Of a stretch of 42,008 bases of DNA, positions 26,352-34,665 are shown piece after piece. The notes under the pieces were generated by a model, which was not told the origin of the DNA, did not search any database, and saw nothing but the letters and a program-made list of their open reading frames with translations. Every line of letters begins with the position of its first letter. Position 1 is the first letter of the stretch. The position numbers and the translations under genes were made by a program. This DNA comes from Streptomyces actuosus (GTDB lineage Bacteria > Actinomycetota > Actinomycetes > Streptomycetales > Streptomycetaceae), in NCBI RefSeq assembly GCF_016921115.1, contig NZ_JAFFZS010000050.1:1-42008 (forward strand). Reading direction: 5' to 3'.

Positions 26352-27697
26352 CCACGACCGGCGAGGAGATGTACGCCCTGGTGGAGCGGTTGTACCCGCT
26401 GTGCCGGAGCATCACCGGCGACGGTGTGCGCGCCACCCTGGAGATCGTCGGCGAGTACCTCCCGCTGCAGGTGCACGAGGTGCCGACCGGGACCCAGGTG
26501 CTCGACTGGACGGTGCCGCAGGAGTGGAACATCCGGGACGCGTACATCGCCGACACCGCGGGCAACCGGGTCGTCGATTTCGCCGCGTCCAGCCTGCACG
26601 TCCTCGGCTACAGCGTGCCGGTGTCGGCGACCATGCCGCTGGCCGAGCTGCGAGGTCACCTGCACACCCTGCCGGACCATCCGACCTGGGTGCCCTACCG
26701 CACCAGCTACTACCAGCCGGAATGGGGGTTCTGCCTGGCCCAGGAGACCTTGGACGCCATGCCGGACGGCGAGTACGAGGTGCGCATCGACTCCACACTC
26801 GCCGACGGTCACCTCACCTACGCCGAGCACGTGGTCCCCGGGCAGGTCGCGGACGAGGTGATCGTGTCATGCCACGTCTGCCACCCGTCGCTGGCCAACG
26901 ACAACCTGGCCGGTATCGCGGTGGCGACGTTCCTGGCCCGGGCGCTGGCGGAGCGGACGCCGTGGTACACCTACCGTTTCCTGTTCGCGCCCGGCACCAT
27001 CGGGGCGATCACCTGGCTGGCCCGCAATGCGGAGCGGGTGAACGGTGTGTCCCCTGCTCATGGGGGTCCCCCCGGGCGAGCGAAGCGAAGCGCGGGGGAG
27101 GAACCGGGAGCTGGAGCGAGGGTCGAGCACGGGCTGGTGCTGGCCTGCGCCGGCGACCCGGGCCATCTGACGTACAAGCAGAGCAGGCGCGGCGACGCGG
27201 AGATCGACCGGGTGATGCGGCACGTCCTGGTCGCCTCCGAACGCCCGCACCACGTCGCCGAGTTCACTCCGTACGGCTACGACGAGCGGCAGTTCTGCTC
27301 GCCCGGCTTCGACCTCGGCGTGGGCTCGCTCAGCCGGACCCCGTACGCCGGCTACCCCGAGTACCACACCTCGGCGGACAATCTGGACTTCGTCACCCCA
27401 AAGGCGATGGCGGACACCCTCGCCGTCTGCAGCGAGGCGTTCGCCGTCCTGGACCGCAACCGGCGCTACGTCAACCTCAGCCCCTACGGTGAGCCGCAGT
27501 TGGGCCGGCGCGGGTTGTACGACTCGCTCGGCGGCCGCAGTGACGCGAAGCAGGCCCAGACGGCCATGCTCTGGGTGCTCAGCCTCTCCGACGGCGAGCA
27601 CAGTCTGCTGGACGTCGCCGAGCGGTCCGGGCTGCCGTTCGACACCGTCGCCGCCGCGGCCGACGCCCTGCACGGCGCCGGACTGATCAAGGCGTGA
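26348..27697 (+). CDS. DUF4910 (aminopeptidase-like domain) protein
   Basis: This 449-residue protein belongs to the DUF4910 group, with an M28-peptidase-like fold. Visible features are ALVERLYPLCRSITGDGVR, VPQEWNIRDAYI, DHPTWVPYRTSYY, the putative zinc site SCHVCHPSLANDNLAG, RFLFAPGTIGAITWLAR, and a C-terminal winged-helix-like part. Members lie in nucleotide-sugar and polysaccharide clusters; their reaction is not established, though they often accompany RfbF and PIG-L genes. After ARNAERV there is a foreign-looking stretch of about 27 residues (NGVSPAHGG through AGAR) encoded by a palindromic repeat, before the conserved HGLVLACAGDPG resumes. The insertion keeps the frame; whether the enzyme survives it is unknown. 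It overlaps both neighbours by four bases. Confidence 0.82.
   Translation: MTTTGEEMYALVERLYPLCRSITGDGVRATLEIVGEYLPLQVHEVPTGTQVLDWTVPQEWNIRDAYIADTAGNRVVDFAASSLHVLGYSVPVSATMPLAELRGHLHTLPDHPTWVPYRTSYYQPEWGFCLAQETLDAMPDGEYEVRIDSTLADGHLTYAEHVVPGQVADEVIVSCHVCHPSLANDNLAGIAVATFLARALAERTPWYTYRFLFAPGTIGAITWLARNAERVNGVSPAHGGPPGRAKRSAGEEPGAGARVEHGLVLACAGDPGHLTYKQSRRGDAEIDRVMRHVLVASERPHHVAEFTPYGYDERQFCSPGFDLGVGSLSRTPYAGYPEYHTSADNLDFVTPKAMADTLAVCSEAFAVLDRNRRYVNLSPYGEPQLGRRGLYDSLGGRSDAKQAQTAMLWVLSLSDGEHSLLDVAERSGLPFDTVAAAADALHGAGLIKA
27047..27101. repeat. Streptomyces-type palindromic repeat inserted in the DUF4910 gene
   Basis: The stretch contains CCCCTGCTCATGGGGGTCC, then CCCCGGGCGAGCG and GCGCGGGGGAGG. 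Its CCCC/GGGG arms can fold on themselves, and the style (GGGGGTCCCC followed by GAGCGAAGC and GGGGGAGG) is that of short repetitive elements scattered between streptomycete genes. The flanking protein is conserved on both sides. The total unusual segment reaches to about 27125 and is a multiple of three bases. Confidence 0.55.
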
Positions 27698-29013
27698 CGC
27701 CGATGACCACCGAGGAGCAGAAGGCGACGGCATCGGCGGCCCCGGCCGGACCCGCCCCGCGGACTGCCAAGCGGGCTGTCGTCGGCCGGCTGTCCTGGGG
27801 ACTGGCCGATCAGGCGGCCTCCAGCATGACGAACTTCGCGGTGGGGATCTATGTGGCGCGCTCGCTCGGGCTGGCCGCGTTCGGCGTGTTCAGCCTGGCC
27901 TGGGTGACCTACGGTGTGGTGCTCAGCGTCTCCCGCGGGCTGGCCACCGATCCGCTCGTGGTGCGCTTCAGCGGCGTGTCGGACGCCTCCTGGCGCGGGG
28001 CGGTGGCCCGGTCGTCGGGTACCGCGCTCGGCGTCGGTGCCGCCATCGGCGCGGCGTGCCTGGTGGCCGGGGCGGCTCTCGGCGGCGGCGTGGGGGCCGC
28101 GTTCGCCTGCCTCGGCGTCATGCTGCCGGGGCTGCTGCTGCAGGACGCCTGGCGGTACTCGTTCTTCGCCGCCGGCACCGGGCGGAAGGCCTTCGTCAAC
28201 GACCTGGTGTGGGGCGTCGCGCTCGTCCCGGCCATGGTGGTGGCGGCCCGCGTGGGCAGCGTGCCCGCTTTCGTGCTCGCCTGGGGGGCGTCCGCCGCGG
28301 TGGCCGCGGTGTACGGCTGCTTCCAGTCCGGGATCCGGCCCCGCACGACCGGAGCGGGCGAGTGGCTTCGCGCGCACCGCGACCTCGGCTCCCGGTACCT
28401 GGTCGAGAACGTCAGCACCAGCGGTGCCGGCCAGCTGCGGGCCTACGGGCTCGGCGCGATCGTCGGGGTCGGCGCGGTGGGTGCGGTCCGGGGCGCCGAG
28501 CTCCTGCTCGGCCCGTTCCTCGCCGTACTGATGGGGCTGTCGCTGGTCACCGTCGCGGAGGCGGCCCGGGTACTGCGGCGGGCCCCGCACCGGCTGGGCC
28601 CGTTCTGCCTCCTGCTGGGCGGCGGGCAGGCCGTCGCCGCGCTGCTCTGGGGCGCGGCGCTGCTGCTGATGCCGGACCACGCCGGCGAGCTCGTGCTCGG
28701 CGACGTCTGGCACTCCGCCTCCCAGCTCATCGTGCCGGCCACCCTCGGTGTCGCGGGCGCCGGGCTCGGCACCGGTGCGGCGGCCGGGCTGCGCGCGCTC
28801 GCCGCGGCCCGGCGCAGCCTGCGCAGCCAGTTGTTCGCCTCCGCCTGTTACGTCGTCGGCGGGCTCGGCGGGGCGGTCGTGGCCGGCACGGTCGGCTCGG
28901 CCTGGGGCGTCGCCGCCGCGACCGTCAGCGGCTCGGCCGTGTGGTGGCTGCAACTGCGGTCCGCCCTGCGCGAGCGCCGCCAGAACCCCATCAGCGAAGC
29001 GAGGACACCATGA
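27694..29013 (+). CDS. Polysaccharide flippase-like membrane protein (Wzx)
   Basis: The 439-residue protein has about 12 hydrophobic helices over its whole length, beginning after a basic leader (RTAKRAVVGRLSWGLADQA). Early segments such as SMTNFAVGIYVARSLGLAAFGVFSLAW are typical of MATE-like oligosaccharide flippases. It should carry the lipid-linked repeat unit across the membrane, before the Wzy protein at 20065 polymerises it. The start is a GTG at 27694 overlapping the DUF4910 stop by four bases; an ATG three codons later is an alternative. Confidence 0.83.
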   Translation: MTPMTTEEQKATASAAPAGPAPRTAKRAVVGRLSWGLADQAASSMTNFAVGIYVARSLGLAAFGVFSLAWVTYGVVLSVSRGLATDPLVVRFSGVSDASWRGAVARSSGTALGVGAAIGAACLVAGAALGGGVGAAFACLGVMLPGLLLQDAWRYSFFAAGTGRKAFVNDLVWGVALVPAMVVAARVGSVPAFVLAWGASAAVAAVYGCFQSGIRPRTTGAGEWLRAHRDLGSRYLVENVSTSGAGQLRAYGLGAIVGVGAVGAVRGAELLLGPFLAVLMGLSLVTVAEAARVLRRAPHRLGPFCLLLGGGQAVAALLWGAALLLMPDHAGELVLGDVWHSASQLIVPATLGVAGAGLGTGAAAGLRALAAARRSLRSQLFASACYVVGGLGGAVVAGTVGSAWGVAAATVSGSAVWWLQLRSALRERRQNPISEARTP

Positions 29014-29957
29014 CCGCCCAACCCCGGTTGAGCATCGGCCTGCCCGTGTACAACGGCGAGGAGTACCTCGCCGAGTCGTTCGACGCCCTGCTCGGCCAGA
29101 CCTACGAGGACTTCGAGCTGGTCGTCTCCGACAACGCCTCCACCGACGGGACCCAGGACATCTGCCGCCGGTACGCCGCCCGGGACTCGCGCATCCGGTA
29201 CCTCCGGCTGCCCCGGAACATCGGCGCCGCACCGAACCACAACCACGTGTTCACCGAGTGCCGCGGCGAGCTGTTCAAATGGGCCTCGCACGACGACCTG
29301 TACGCCCGGGATCTGCTGCAGCGCTGCGTCGAGGCGCTGGACGAGCGGCCGGAGGTGATCCTCGCGCACACCGGCCAGGCGGTCATCGACGGTGACGGCC
29401 GGGTGAAGGTCCCCTACGAGTACGGGCTCGCCACCGACTCGCCGCACGCGCCGGAGCGCTTCCGCAGCCTGCTGTTCGAGCCCGGTGGCGACGACTTCTA
29501 CGGGGTGATGCGGGCCGACGTGCTGCGCCGGGTGAAGCCGCACGACAGCTACCACCACGCGGACCGCACCTTCGTCGCCGAGATCACCCTGCACGGGCCC
29601 TTCCACCAGGTGCCGGAGCTGCTGTACTTCCGCCGCGACCACCCCACCCGCGCCGAGCGGGCGAACCCGAGCAAGCGCTCCCGGTGCGTCAATCTGGACC
29701 CGCGCCGGGCGGGCCCGCTGCACCCGACGCCCCGGCTGCTCGCCGAGTACGTCTGGGGCTTCGTCGCCGCGATCCAGCGGGCGCCGTTGTCCCCCGCCGA
29801 CCGGCGCGCGTGCCGGCGTCACCTGGCCGCGTGGATGACCAGCCGGGTCCGGCCGGGCGCCGGAGAGCGGGTCGAGGACCGAGCCCCGGTCGACCCGGCC
29901 CTGCACTCCGTCTCCGTCGACGCCGTCGTCGCCGGCCGCGAGGGGAGGCGCGCATGA
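29010..29957 (+). CDS. Glycosyltransferase family 2 protein
   Basis: This 315-residue GT-A glycosyltransferase has the N-terminal LSIGLPVYNGEEYLAESFDA, VVSDNASTDGTQDI and the segment RNIGAAPNHN. These are followed by FKWASHDDLY, which holds the acidic metal-binding pair. This is the small soluble subtype common in capsule loci. It shows no transmembrane helices and acts on the cytoplasmic face. The ATG at 29010 overlaps the flippase stop by four bases, and the gene overlaps the pyruvyl transferase likewise. The sugar transferred is not evident. Confidence 0.88.
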   Translation: MTAQPRLSIGLPVYNGEEYLAESFDALLGQTYEDFELVVSDNASTDGTQDICRRYAARDSRIRYLRLPRNIGAAPNHNHVFTECRGELFKWASHDDLYARDLLQRCVEALDERPEVILAHTGQAVIDGDGRVKVPYEYGLATDSPHAPERFRSLLFEPGGDDFYGVMRADVLRRVKPHDSYHHADRTFVAEITLHGPFHQVPELLYFRRDHPTRAERANPSKRSRCVNLDPRRAGPLHPTPRLLAEYVWGFVAAIQRAPLSPADRRACRRHLAAWMTSRVRPGAGERVEDRAPVDPALHSVSVDAVVAGREGRRA

Positions 29958-31192
29958 CGCCTGCCAACGGGACTCCGGTGCGCGTCGGCGTCTTCGGCCT
30001 GCTCGGCTCCGGCAACCTCGGCAACGACGGGTCGCTGGAGGCCGTGCTCGGCTACCTCCGCGCCGAGCACCCGGAGGCCGTCGTGGACGCGCTGTGCGGC
30101 GGCCCCGAGGTCGTCGCGACCCGATACCGGATCCCCGCGACGCGGCTGCACTGGTACCGCGGGGAGTACCGGACCGCGTCGCGGGCCGGTGCGATCGTGG
30201 CGAAGGGACTGGGCAAACTCGTCGACGCCGTCCGCACCGCCGCCTGGGTGCGCCGGCACGACGTGGTGATCGTGCCGGGCATGGGCGTCCTGGAGGCCAC
30301 GCTGCCGCTGCGGCCGTGGGGCTTCCCGTACTCGCTGTTCCTGCTCTGCGCCTCCGGCCGCCTGTTCGGCACCCGGGTCGCGCTGGCCGGCGTCGGCGCC
30401 GCCGCGATCGGCGACCGGCCGACCCGGGCCCTGGTGCGCTGGTCGGCACGGCTGGCCACGTACCGGTCGTACCGGGACGCCCTGTCCCGCGACGCGATGC
30501 GGGCGATGGGCGTGGACACCGCGCGCGACGAGGTGTACCCGGACCTCGCCTTCGCGCTGCCGGCGCCGCCGGCGAGCGCGCCCCCGGGTCCGCCGGGCCA
30601 GGTCTGCGTCGGGGTCATGGACTTCCACGGCGGCAACGACGACCGCGCCCGGGCCGAGGAGATCCACCGGCGCTACCTCGACGGGACGACCCGCTTCGTC
30701 CGCGCGCTGGTCGAGGACGGCAGGCCGGTCCGGCTGCTGGTCGGCGACGAATGCGACGGGCCGGTGGTCACCTCGATCCTGGACGCGGTGGACTCGCCGC
30801 TGGTCACCGCAGCCCAGGCGGCCTCGCTGGCCGACCTGATGAAGGAGACGGCGGCCGCCGACACCGTGGTGGCGACCCGGTACCACAACCTGGTCTGCGC
30901 GCTGAAGGTCGGCACACCGACGCTCGCCCTCAGCTACGCGGCCAAGAGCGACGCGCTCATGGCTCGGATGGGGCTGGACGCGTACTGCCACCCGGCTCGC
31001 GAGGTCGACGCCGACCGGCTGCTGGAGCAGTTCCGGGCGCTGGAGAAGCAGTCCGCGGAACTGCGGCGGACCCTCACGGAGCGGAACCGGATCGCCGCCC
31101 GGCAACTGAAGCACCAGTTCGCCGCCTTGACCGCTGCCCTCTTCCCGGCGGCCGACCACACCCACGCCCACTCTCTGCGGGAGGCGCCATGA
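29954..31192 (+). CDS. Polysaccharide pyruvyl transferase family protein
   Basis: This 412-residue protein has GLLGSGNLGNDGSLEAVLGYL at its start (in two halves), VVIVPGMGVLEATLP, and the conserved C-terminal segment TRYHNLVCALKVGTPTLALS followed by YAAKSDALMARMG. These match the PS_pyruv_trans family. Members transfer pyruvate from phosphoenolpyruvate onto a sugar as a ketal, adding negative charge to the polymer. The family also contains members of unknown specificity, so the donor is inferred. ATG at 29954 overlaps the GT2 stop by four bases. Confidence 0.87.
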   Translation: MTPANGTPVRVGVFGLLGSGNLGNDGSLEAVLGYLRAEHPEAVVDALCGGPEVVATRYRIPATRLHWYRGEYRTASRAGAIVAKGLGKLVDAVRTAAWVRRHDVVIVPGMGVLEATLPLRPWGFPYSLFLLCASGRLFGTRVALAGVGAAAIGDRPTRALVRWSARLATYRSYRDALSRDAMRAMGVDTARDEVYPDLAFALPAPPASAPPGPPGQVCVGVMDFHGGNDDRARAEEIHRRYLDGTTRFVRALVEDGRPVRLLVGDECDGPVVTSILDAVDSPLVTAAQAASLADLMKETAAADTVVATRYHNLVCALKVGTPTLALSYAAKSDALMARMGLDAYCHPAREVDADRLLEQFRALEKQSAELRRTLTERNRIAARQLKHQFAALTAALFPAADHTHAHSLREAP

Positions 31193-31740
31193 AAGCGCTC
31201 GACGTCCCGGCGATCGCCGGTGCGTACCTGTTCGAGCCGTCGCCGTACACCGACGAGCGCGGCTTCTTCAGCCGCACCTTCGACGCCGACGTGGTCCGCT
31301 CGGTGGGGCTCGACCCGAACGCCTTCGTCCAGGACAGCCTGTCCCGCTCGGTCCGGGGCGTGTTGCGCGGCCTGCACCTGCGCTCGGGCGCCGGCGAGGC
31401 CAAGCTGGTGCGGTGCTCGTACGGAAGGATCTTCGACGTCGTCGTGGACCTGCGGCCCAGCTCGCCGACCTACCGCAACACGGCCTTCTTCGAGCTGTCC
31501 GACGAGACGCAGGTGACCCTGTACGTCCCGGCGGGGTGTGCGCACGGCTTCCAGGCTCTGACCGGGACCGCCGACGTCTCGTACCGGATCGACCGCCCGC
31601 ACGACCCGGCCGAGGACGTGACGATCGCCTTCGACGACCCGGAGCTCGCCATCCCCTGGCCGCTGCCGGCCACCTCGATGTCCCGGCGGGACCGGGAGGC
31701 ACCGAGCCTCGCCGAGGCCCTTCGGCAACAGCAGAAGTGA
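31189..31740 (+). CDS. dTDP-4-dehydrorhamnose 3,5-epimerase-like protein (RmlC family)
   Basis: This 183-residue cupin has the RmlC landmarks: YTDERGFFSRTFDA, FVQDSLSRSVRGVLRGLH with the catalytic His63, AKLVRCSYGRIFDVVVDLR and YVPAGCAHGFQAL. Length equals the usual family size. RmlC-type enzymes epimerise C3 and/or C5 of 4-keto-6-deoxy sugars. No rmlA, rmlB or rmlD lies in the window, so it may work on the CDP-linked 4-keto sugar made nearby, or on dTDP sugars made elsewhere. ATG at 31189 overlaps the previous gene by four bases. Confidence 0.87.
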   Translation: MKALDVPAIAGAYLFEPSPYTDERGFFSRTFDADVVRSVGLDPNAFVQDSLSRSVRGVLRGLHLRSGAGEAKLVRCSYGRIFDVVVDLRPSSPTYRNTAFFELSDETQVTLYVPAGCAHGFQALTGTADVSYRIDRPHDPAEDVTIAFDDPELAIPWPLPATSMSRRDREAPSLAEALRQQQK

Positions 31741-31747
31741 GGACGAC

Positions 31748-33082
31748 GTGGCCACGGAAGACAGCGAAGAGCTCCTCCTGCCCCGGTCGCGGAGGGCGAA
31801 CGAACGTCTGCACACCCTGATCCCCGGGGGCGCGCACACCTACGCCAAGGGCGACGACCAGTACCCCGAGGACCTGGCGCCGGTCATCAGCCACGGCCGC
31901 GGTGCCCACGTGTGGGACGTCGACGGCAACCGCTACATCGAGTACGGCTCCGGCCTGCGGTCGGTCAGCCTCGGCCACGCCCACCCACGGGTCGTCGAGG
32001 CGGTGCGGCGGGAACTCGACCGCGGCAGCAACTTCGTCCGGCCGTCCATCGTGGAGGTGGAGGCCGCGGAACGCTTCCTGGCCACGGTGCCGACCGCCGA
32101 GATGGTGAAGTTCGCGAAGAACGGCTCCGACGCCACCACCGCCGCGGTGCGTCTCGCCCGGGCCGCTACCGGGCGCCCGCGGGTGGCCGTCTGCGCCGAC
32201 CATCCGTTCTTCTCCGTCGACGACTGGTTCATCGGCACCACGCCGATGTCCGCCGGCATTCCGGCGGCGACCGAGGAGCTGACCGTGGCGTTCCCCTACG
32301 GGGACCTGGCCGCCACGGAGGAGTTGCTCACCCGGTACCGGGACGAGGTCGCCTGCCTGATCCTCGAACCCGCCACCCACACCGAGCCCCCGCCCGGGTA
32401 CCTCGCCGGCCTGCGCGAGGTGGCCGACCGGCACGGCTGCGTCCTGGTCTTCGACGAGATGATCACCGGCCTCCGCTGGTCCGAGGCGGGCGCCCAGGGC
32501 CTGTACGGTGTGGTCCCCGACCTGTCCACGTTCGGCAAGGCGCTGGGCAACGGATTCGCCGTCTCCGCCCTGGCCGGGCGCCGCGAGCTGATGGAGCGGG
32601 GCGGACTGCGCCACGCCGGCGACCGGGTGTTCCTGCTGTCCACCACGCACGGTGCGGAGACGCACTCCCTGGCAGCCGCGACGGCCGTACTCACCACCTA
32701 CGCCGAAGAGGGCGTCACCGCGCGGCTGCACGCTCTCGGCGAGCGGCTGGCCGCCGGTGTCCGCGACGCCGCGGCCGGCATGGGCGTCGCCGACCACGTC
32801 GTCGTCCGCGGCCGGGCCAGCAACCTGGTCTTCGCCACCCTCGACGAGAACGGGCAGCCGTCGCAGCAGTACCGCACCCTCTTCCTGCGCCGGCTCCTCA
32901 TGGGCGGGGTGCTGGCCCCGTCGTTCGTGGTGAGCAGCGCGCTCGACGACGCCGACATCGATCACACCGTGGACGTGGTGGCCCAGGCGTGTGCGGTGTA
33001 CCGGAAGGCACTGGACGCCGGCGACCCCACCCCCTGGCTGGGCGGACGACCGGTCAAGCCTGTGTTCCGCCGCTTGGCGTGA
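31748..33082 (+). CDS. Glutamate-1-semialdehyde aminomutase-like class III aminotransferase
   Basis: This 444-residue PLP enzyme has IPGGAHTYAKGDDQYP, GNRYIEYGSGLRSVSLGHAHP (read in parts), FAKNGSDATTAAVRLARAAT, the PLP aspartate motif LVFDEMITGLR (Asp236) and Lys264 in STFGKALGNGF. The sequence is of the HemL type, but it closes a polysaccharide operon, far from haem genes. Cluster-borne HemL-like proteins are believed to add or move an amino group on a sugar-derived or small-molecule side group. The GTG at 31748 is preceded by GAGGAC, seven bases after the rmlC-like stop. It is the last gene of the operon. Confidence 0.85.
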   Translation: MATEDSEELLLPRSRRANERLHTLIPGGAHTYAKGDDQYPEDLAPVISHGRGAHVWDVDGNRYIEYGSGLRSVSLGHAHPRVVEAVRRELDRGSNFVRPSIVEVEAAERFLATVPTAEMVKFAKNGSDATTAAVRLARAATGRPRVAVCADHPFFSVDDWFIGTTPMSAGIPAATEELTVAFPYGDLAATEELLTRYRDEVACLILEPATHTEPPPGYLAGLREVADRHGCVLVFDEMITGLRWSEAGAQGLYGVVPDLSTFGKALGNGFAVSALAGRRELMERGGLRHAGDRVFLLSTTHGAETHSLAAATAVLTTYAEEGVTARLHALGERLAAGVRDAAAGMGVADHVVVRGRASNLVFATLDENGQPSQQYRTLFLRRLLMGGVLAPSFVVSSALDDADIDHTVDVVAQACAVYRKALDAGDPTPWLGGRPVKPVFRRLA

Positions 33083-33097
33083 CGTGCCGGGACGTCA
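33080..33097. terminator. Hairpin between convergent genes
   Basis: TGACGT-GCCGGG-ACGTCA forms a 6-bp stem. CGCCGC before it and GCGGCG after it can extend the stem across an asymmetric bulge. It contains the stop codons of both the aminotransferase (plus) and the phosphatase (minus). There is no U-run, as is usual in streptomycetes. Plausible as a bidirectional terminator. Confidence 0.35.
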
Positions 33098-33835
33098 GCG
33101 GCGCTGTCGGAGACCGGCGTCGGCCGCCCGATCGGCCCGTCGGTCGGCCGTCCGGTCGACCAGCCACGCGGTCGCCGGTATCACCGCCAGCGCGGTGCAC
33201 CAGCCACCGAGGACGTCGGTCGGGTAGTGCGCGTCCAGGAGGACCTGCGCCCAGCCCATGGCGGCGCCGCCGACCAGCGCCGCGGCGAGTACGAGTGACG
33301 TGCCGGCCGTCCTGCCGAGGCCGAGCCGGCCGGTCGCGAGCAGCGCCACCACGAGGGCGAACGCGGTGGCGAAGGCGGTGTGTCCGCTCGGGTAGGACAG
33401 GTTCCCGTCGTGGATGGTGCGTCCCACCAGGGACTTGAGCAGCGTCGCCGTCCCCACGGTGACACCGACACCGGCGACGAGGAGCACCGCTGCGCGAGGA
33501 CGCCGTAGCAGCAGGCAGCCCGTCACGGCGGCAAGGACCAGCGCCGCGGCTCCCGCGGGCTCCCCCAGGAAGTCCATGGCCAGAGCGACATGCCTCCACG
33601 TCGGCCCCGCCCCGTCCACCGACGCCCGGATCCGTGCGTCCACCCTGCCGGGTCGGCTCTCGTCGGCGAACAGGACACCGAGCACGACGACCACCAGCGC
33701 GGCGAGAGCCGCAACCGGCCCGAGCCACACGCGCAGCGACAGCGGCAGCACCACGGGCGCCGACCGGCGGGTCACAGGCCCACCGCGTCCGGTCGAACTG
33801 CGGTGCACCGCTCGACCTTCGGCTTCCGACGGCAC
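33095..33835 (-). CDS. PAP2-family membrane phosphatase
   Basis: This 246-residue protein has about five or six hydrophobic helices and the acid phosphatase motifs. Motif 1 is degenerate (KSLVGRTIHDG, with RT in place of RP). Motif 2 is YPSGHTAFATAF. Motif 3 is AQVLLDAHYPTDVLGG, with the catalytic histidine but without the usual SR. Related enzymes dephosphorylate lipid or undecaprenyl pyrophosphates outside the membrane, which could help recycle the polysaccharide carrier; this is inference from position. I chose the GTG at 33835 because GGGGAG lies just upstream; a GTG at 33775 is possible. It converges on the operon, with 12 bases between stops. Confidence 0.85.
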   Translation of the reverse strand: MPSEAEGRAVHRSSTGRGGPVTRRSAPVVLPLSLRVWLGPVAALAALVVVVLGVLFADESRPGRVDARIRASVDGAGPTWRHVALAMDFLGEPAGAAALVLAAVTGCLLLRRPRAAVLLVAGVGVTVGTATLLKSLVGRTIHDGNLSYPSGHTAFATAFALVVALLATGRLGLGRTAGTSLVLAAALVGGAAMGWAQVLLDAHYPTDVLGGWCTALAVIPATAWLVDRTADRRADRAADAGLRQRR

Positions 33836-34516
33836 CGACTCCCCATCACCGAGCCCCCCGAATCGTGTCCGACGTGGCCCGCGCGCGAGCCGTCGGTCGT
33901 GCAGACCCGACTGCGCAGCCCCGAACGCGCCGGTCCGTCCATCGCCCTGGCCGAGGGCATCGGATCAGCCTCTGCTCGCCAGCGTAACCAACAACGCGGT
34001 CGCGCACACCGCCGTCGGAAAGTCCGCGCATCGCCCTCTCGCCACGATCACCGTCCGTCCCGTGGATCACGTTGCAGGAGAGCATTGGTCCGGCGGCTGG
34101 ACCGATCCCGCCCCTGCACCGCCTGCATCCCCCCGGCCCGTCACAACTGCCCCTGCCTGCCCGCCGGGGACGACACGATGGGCGCCGACATCCTGCGGAC
34201 CGAGACCGTCACACGGCCGGTGCCCCACGCCGAGGGCGACGACCGCACGGCTCTCGACGCGCTCGTCCACGCCGTACCGAGAGGACGTCGGCCCGCGCTG
34301 TCAGGACGCTGTACCGGGTTCGGTCGCCAGGTACCGGTCGGCGAGCCCGACGCTGCGGTCGGGCGACGGGGCTTCCGGTTCCGCCGGGGCGTGGGGCTCC
34401 GAGGACGACGCTCTCGCCCGGTCGACCGCCGAGCGCGGGCCGACGGGCCGACGGGCCGACGGGCCGACGAGGTGCAGCCGGGACCCTTCGGCCCTCGTGC
34501 CTGCTCGCGAGAAGAC
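33836..34516. other. Gene-poor region before the sulfur operon
   Basis: No intact gene is recognised. A plus-strand stretch at about 34178-34290 (MGADILRTETVTRPVPHAEG and on) has coding-like third-position GC for some 35 codons and then loses it. It may be the remnant of a gene start, but matches nothing I know. Near its right end lies the 8-base tandem repeat at 34438-34469. Confidence 0.5.
34438..34469. repeat. Tandem repeat, four copies of an 8-base unit
   Basis: GGGCCGAC is repeated four times head to tail. It lies in non-coding DNA 50 bases left of the first CsoR-like palindrome. Copy number could vary between strains; no function is evident. Confidence 0.6.
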
Positions 34517-34532
34517 ATACCCGGCCGGGTGT
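34517..34532. promoter_or_regulatory. CsoR/CstR-type operator candidate 1
   Basis: ATACCCGGCCGGGTGT has the form TACCC-N4-GGGTR, with the perfect core ACCCGGCCGGGT. It follows the heptamer GAAGAC-A, which is repeated before the second site. The form resembles operators of CsoR-family repressors, including persulfide-sensing CstR. Confidence 0.45.
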
Positions 34533-34592
34533 CTTGCCAGGGCGTTCGTGGCGGGCAAGCGGGATCCGGGGGTGGTAGGCCCGGCCGAAGAC

Positions 34593-34608
34593 ATACCCGG
34601 GTGGGTAC
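34593..34608. promoter_or_regulatory. CsoR/CstR-type operator candidate 2
   Basis: ATACCCGGGTGGGTAC contains TACCC-GGGT-GGGTA, an exact inverted pair with a four-base spacer. It ends 57 bases before the SQR-like start codon, 76 bases downstream of candidate 1, and is preceded by the same GAAGAC-A. This is where a promoter-overlapping operator would be expected. Confidence 0.5.
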
Positions 34609-34665
34609 TCCAGTGGGGACCAGCGGCCCATGTCCGGCCGTCACCTCCCATACGACAGTGAGGCC

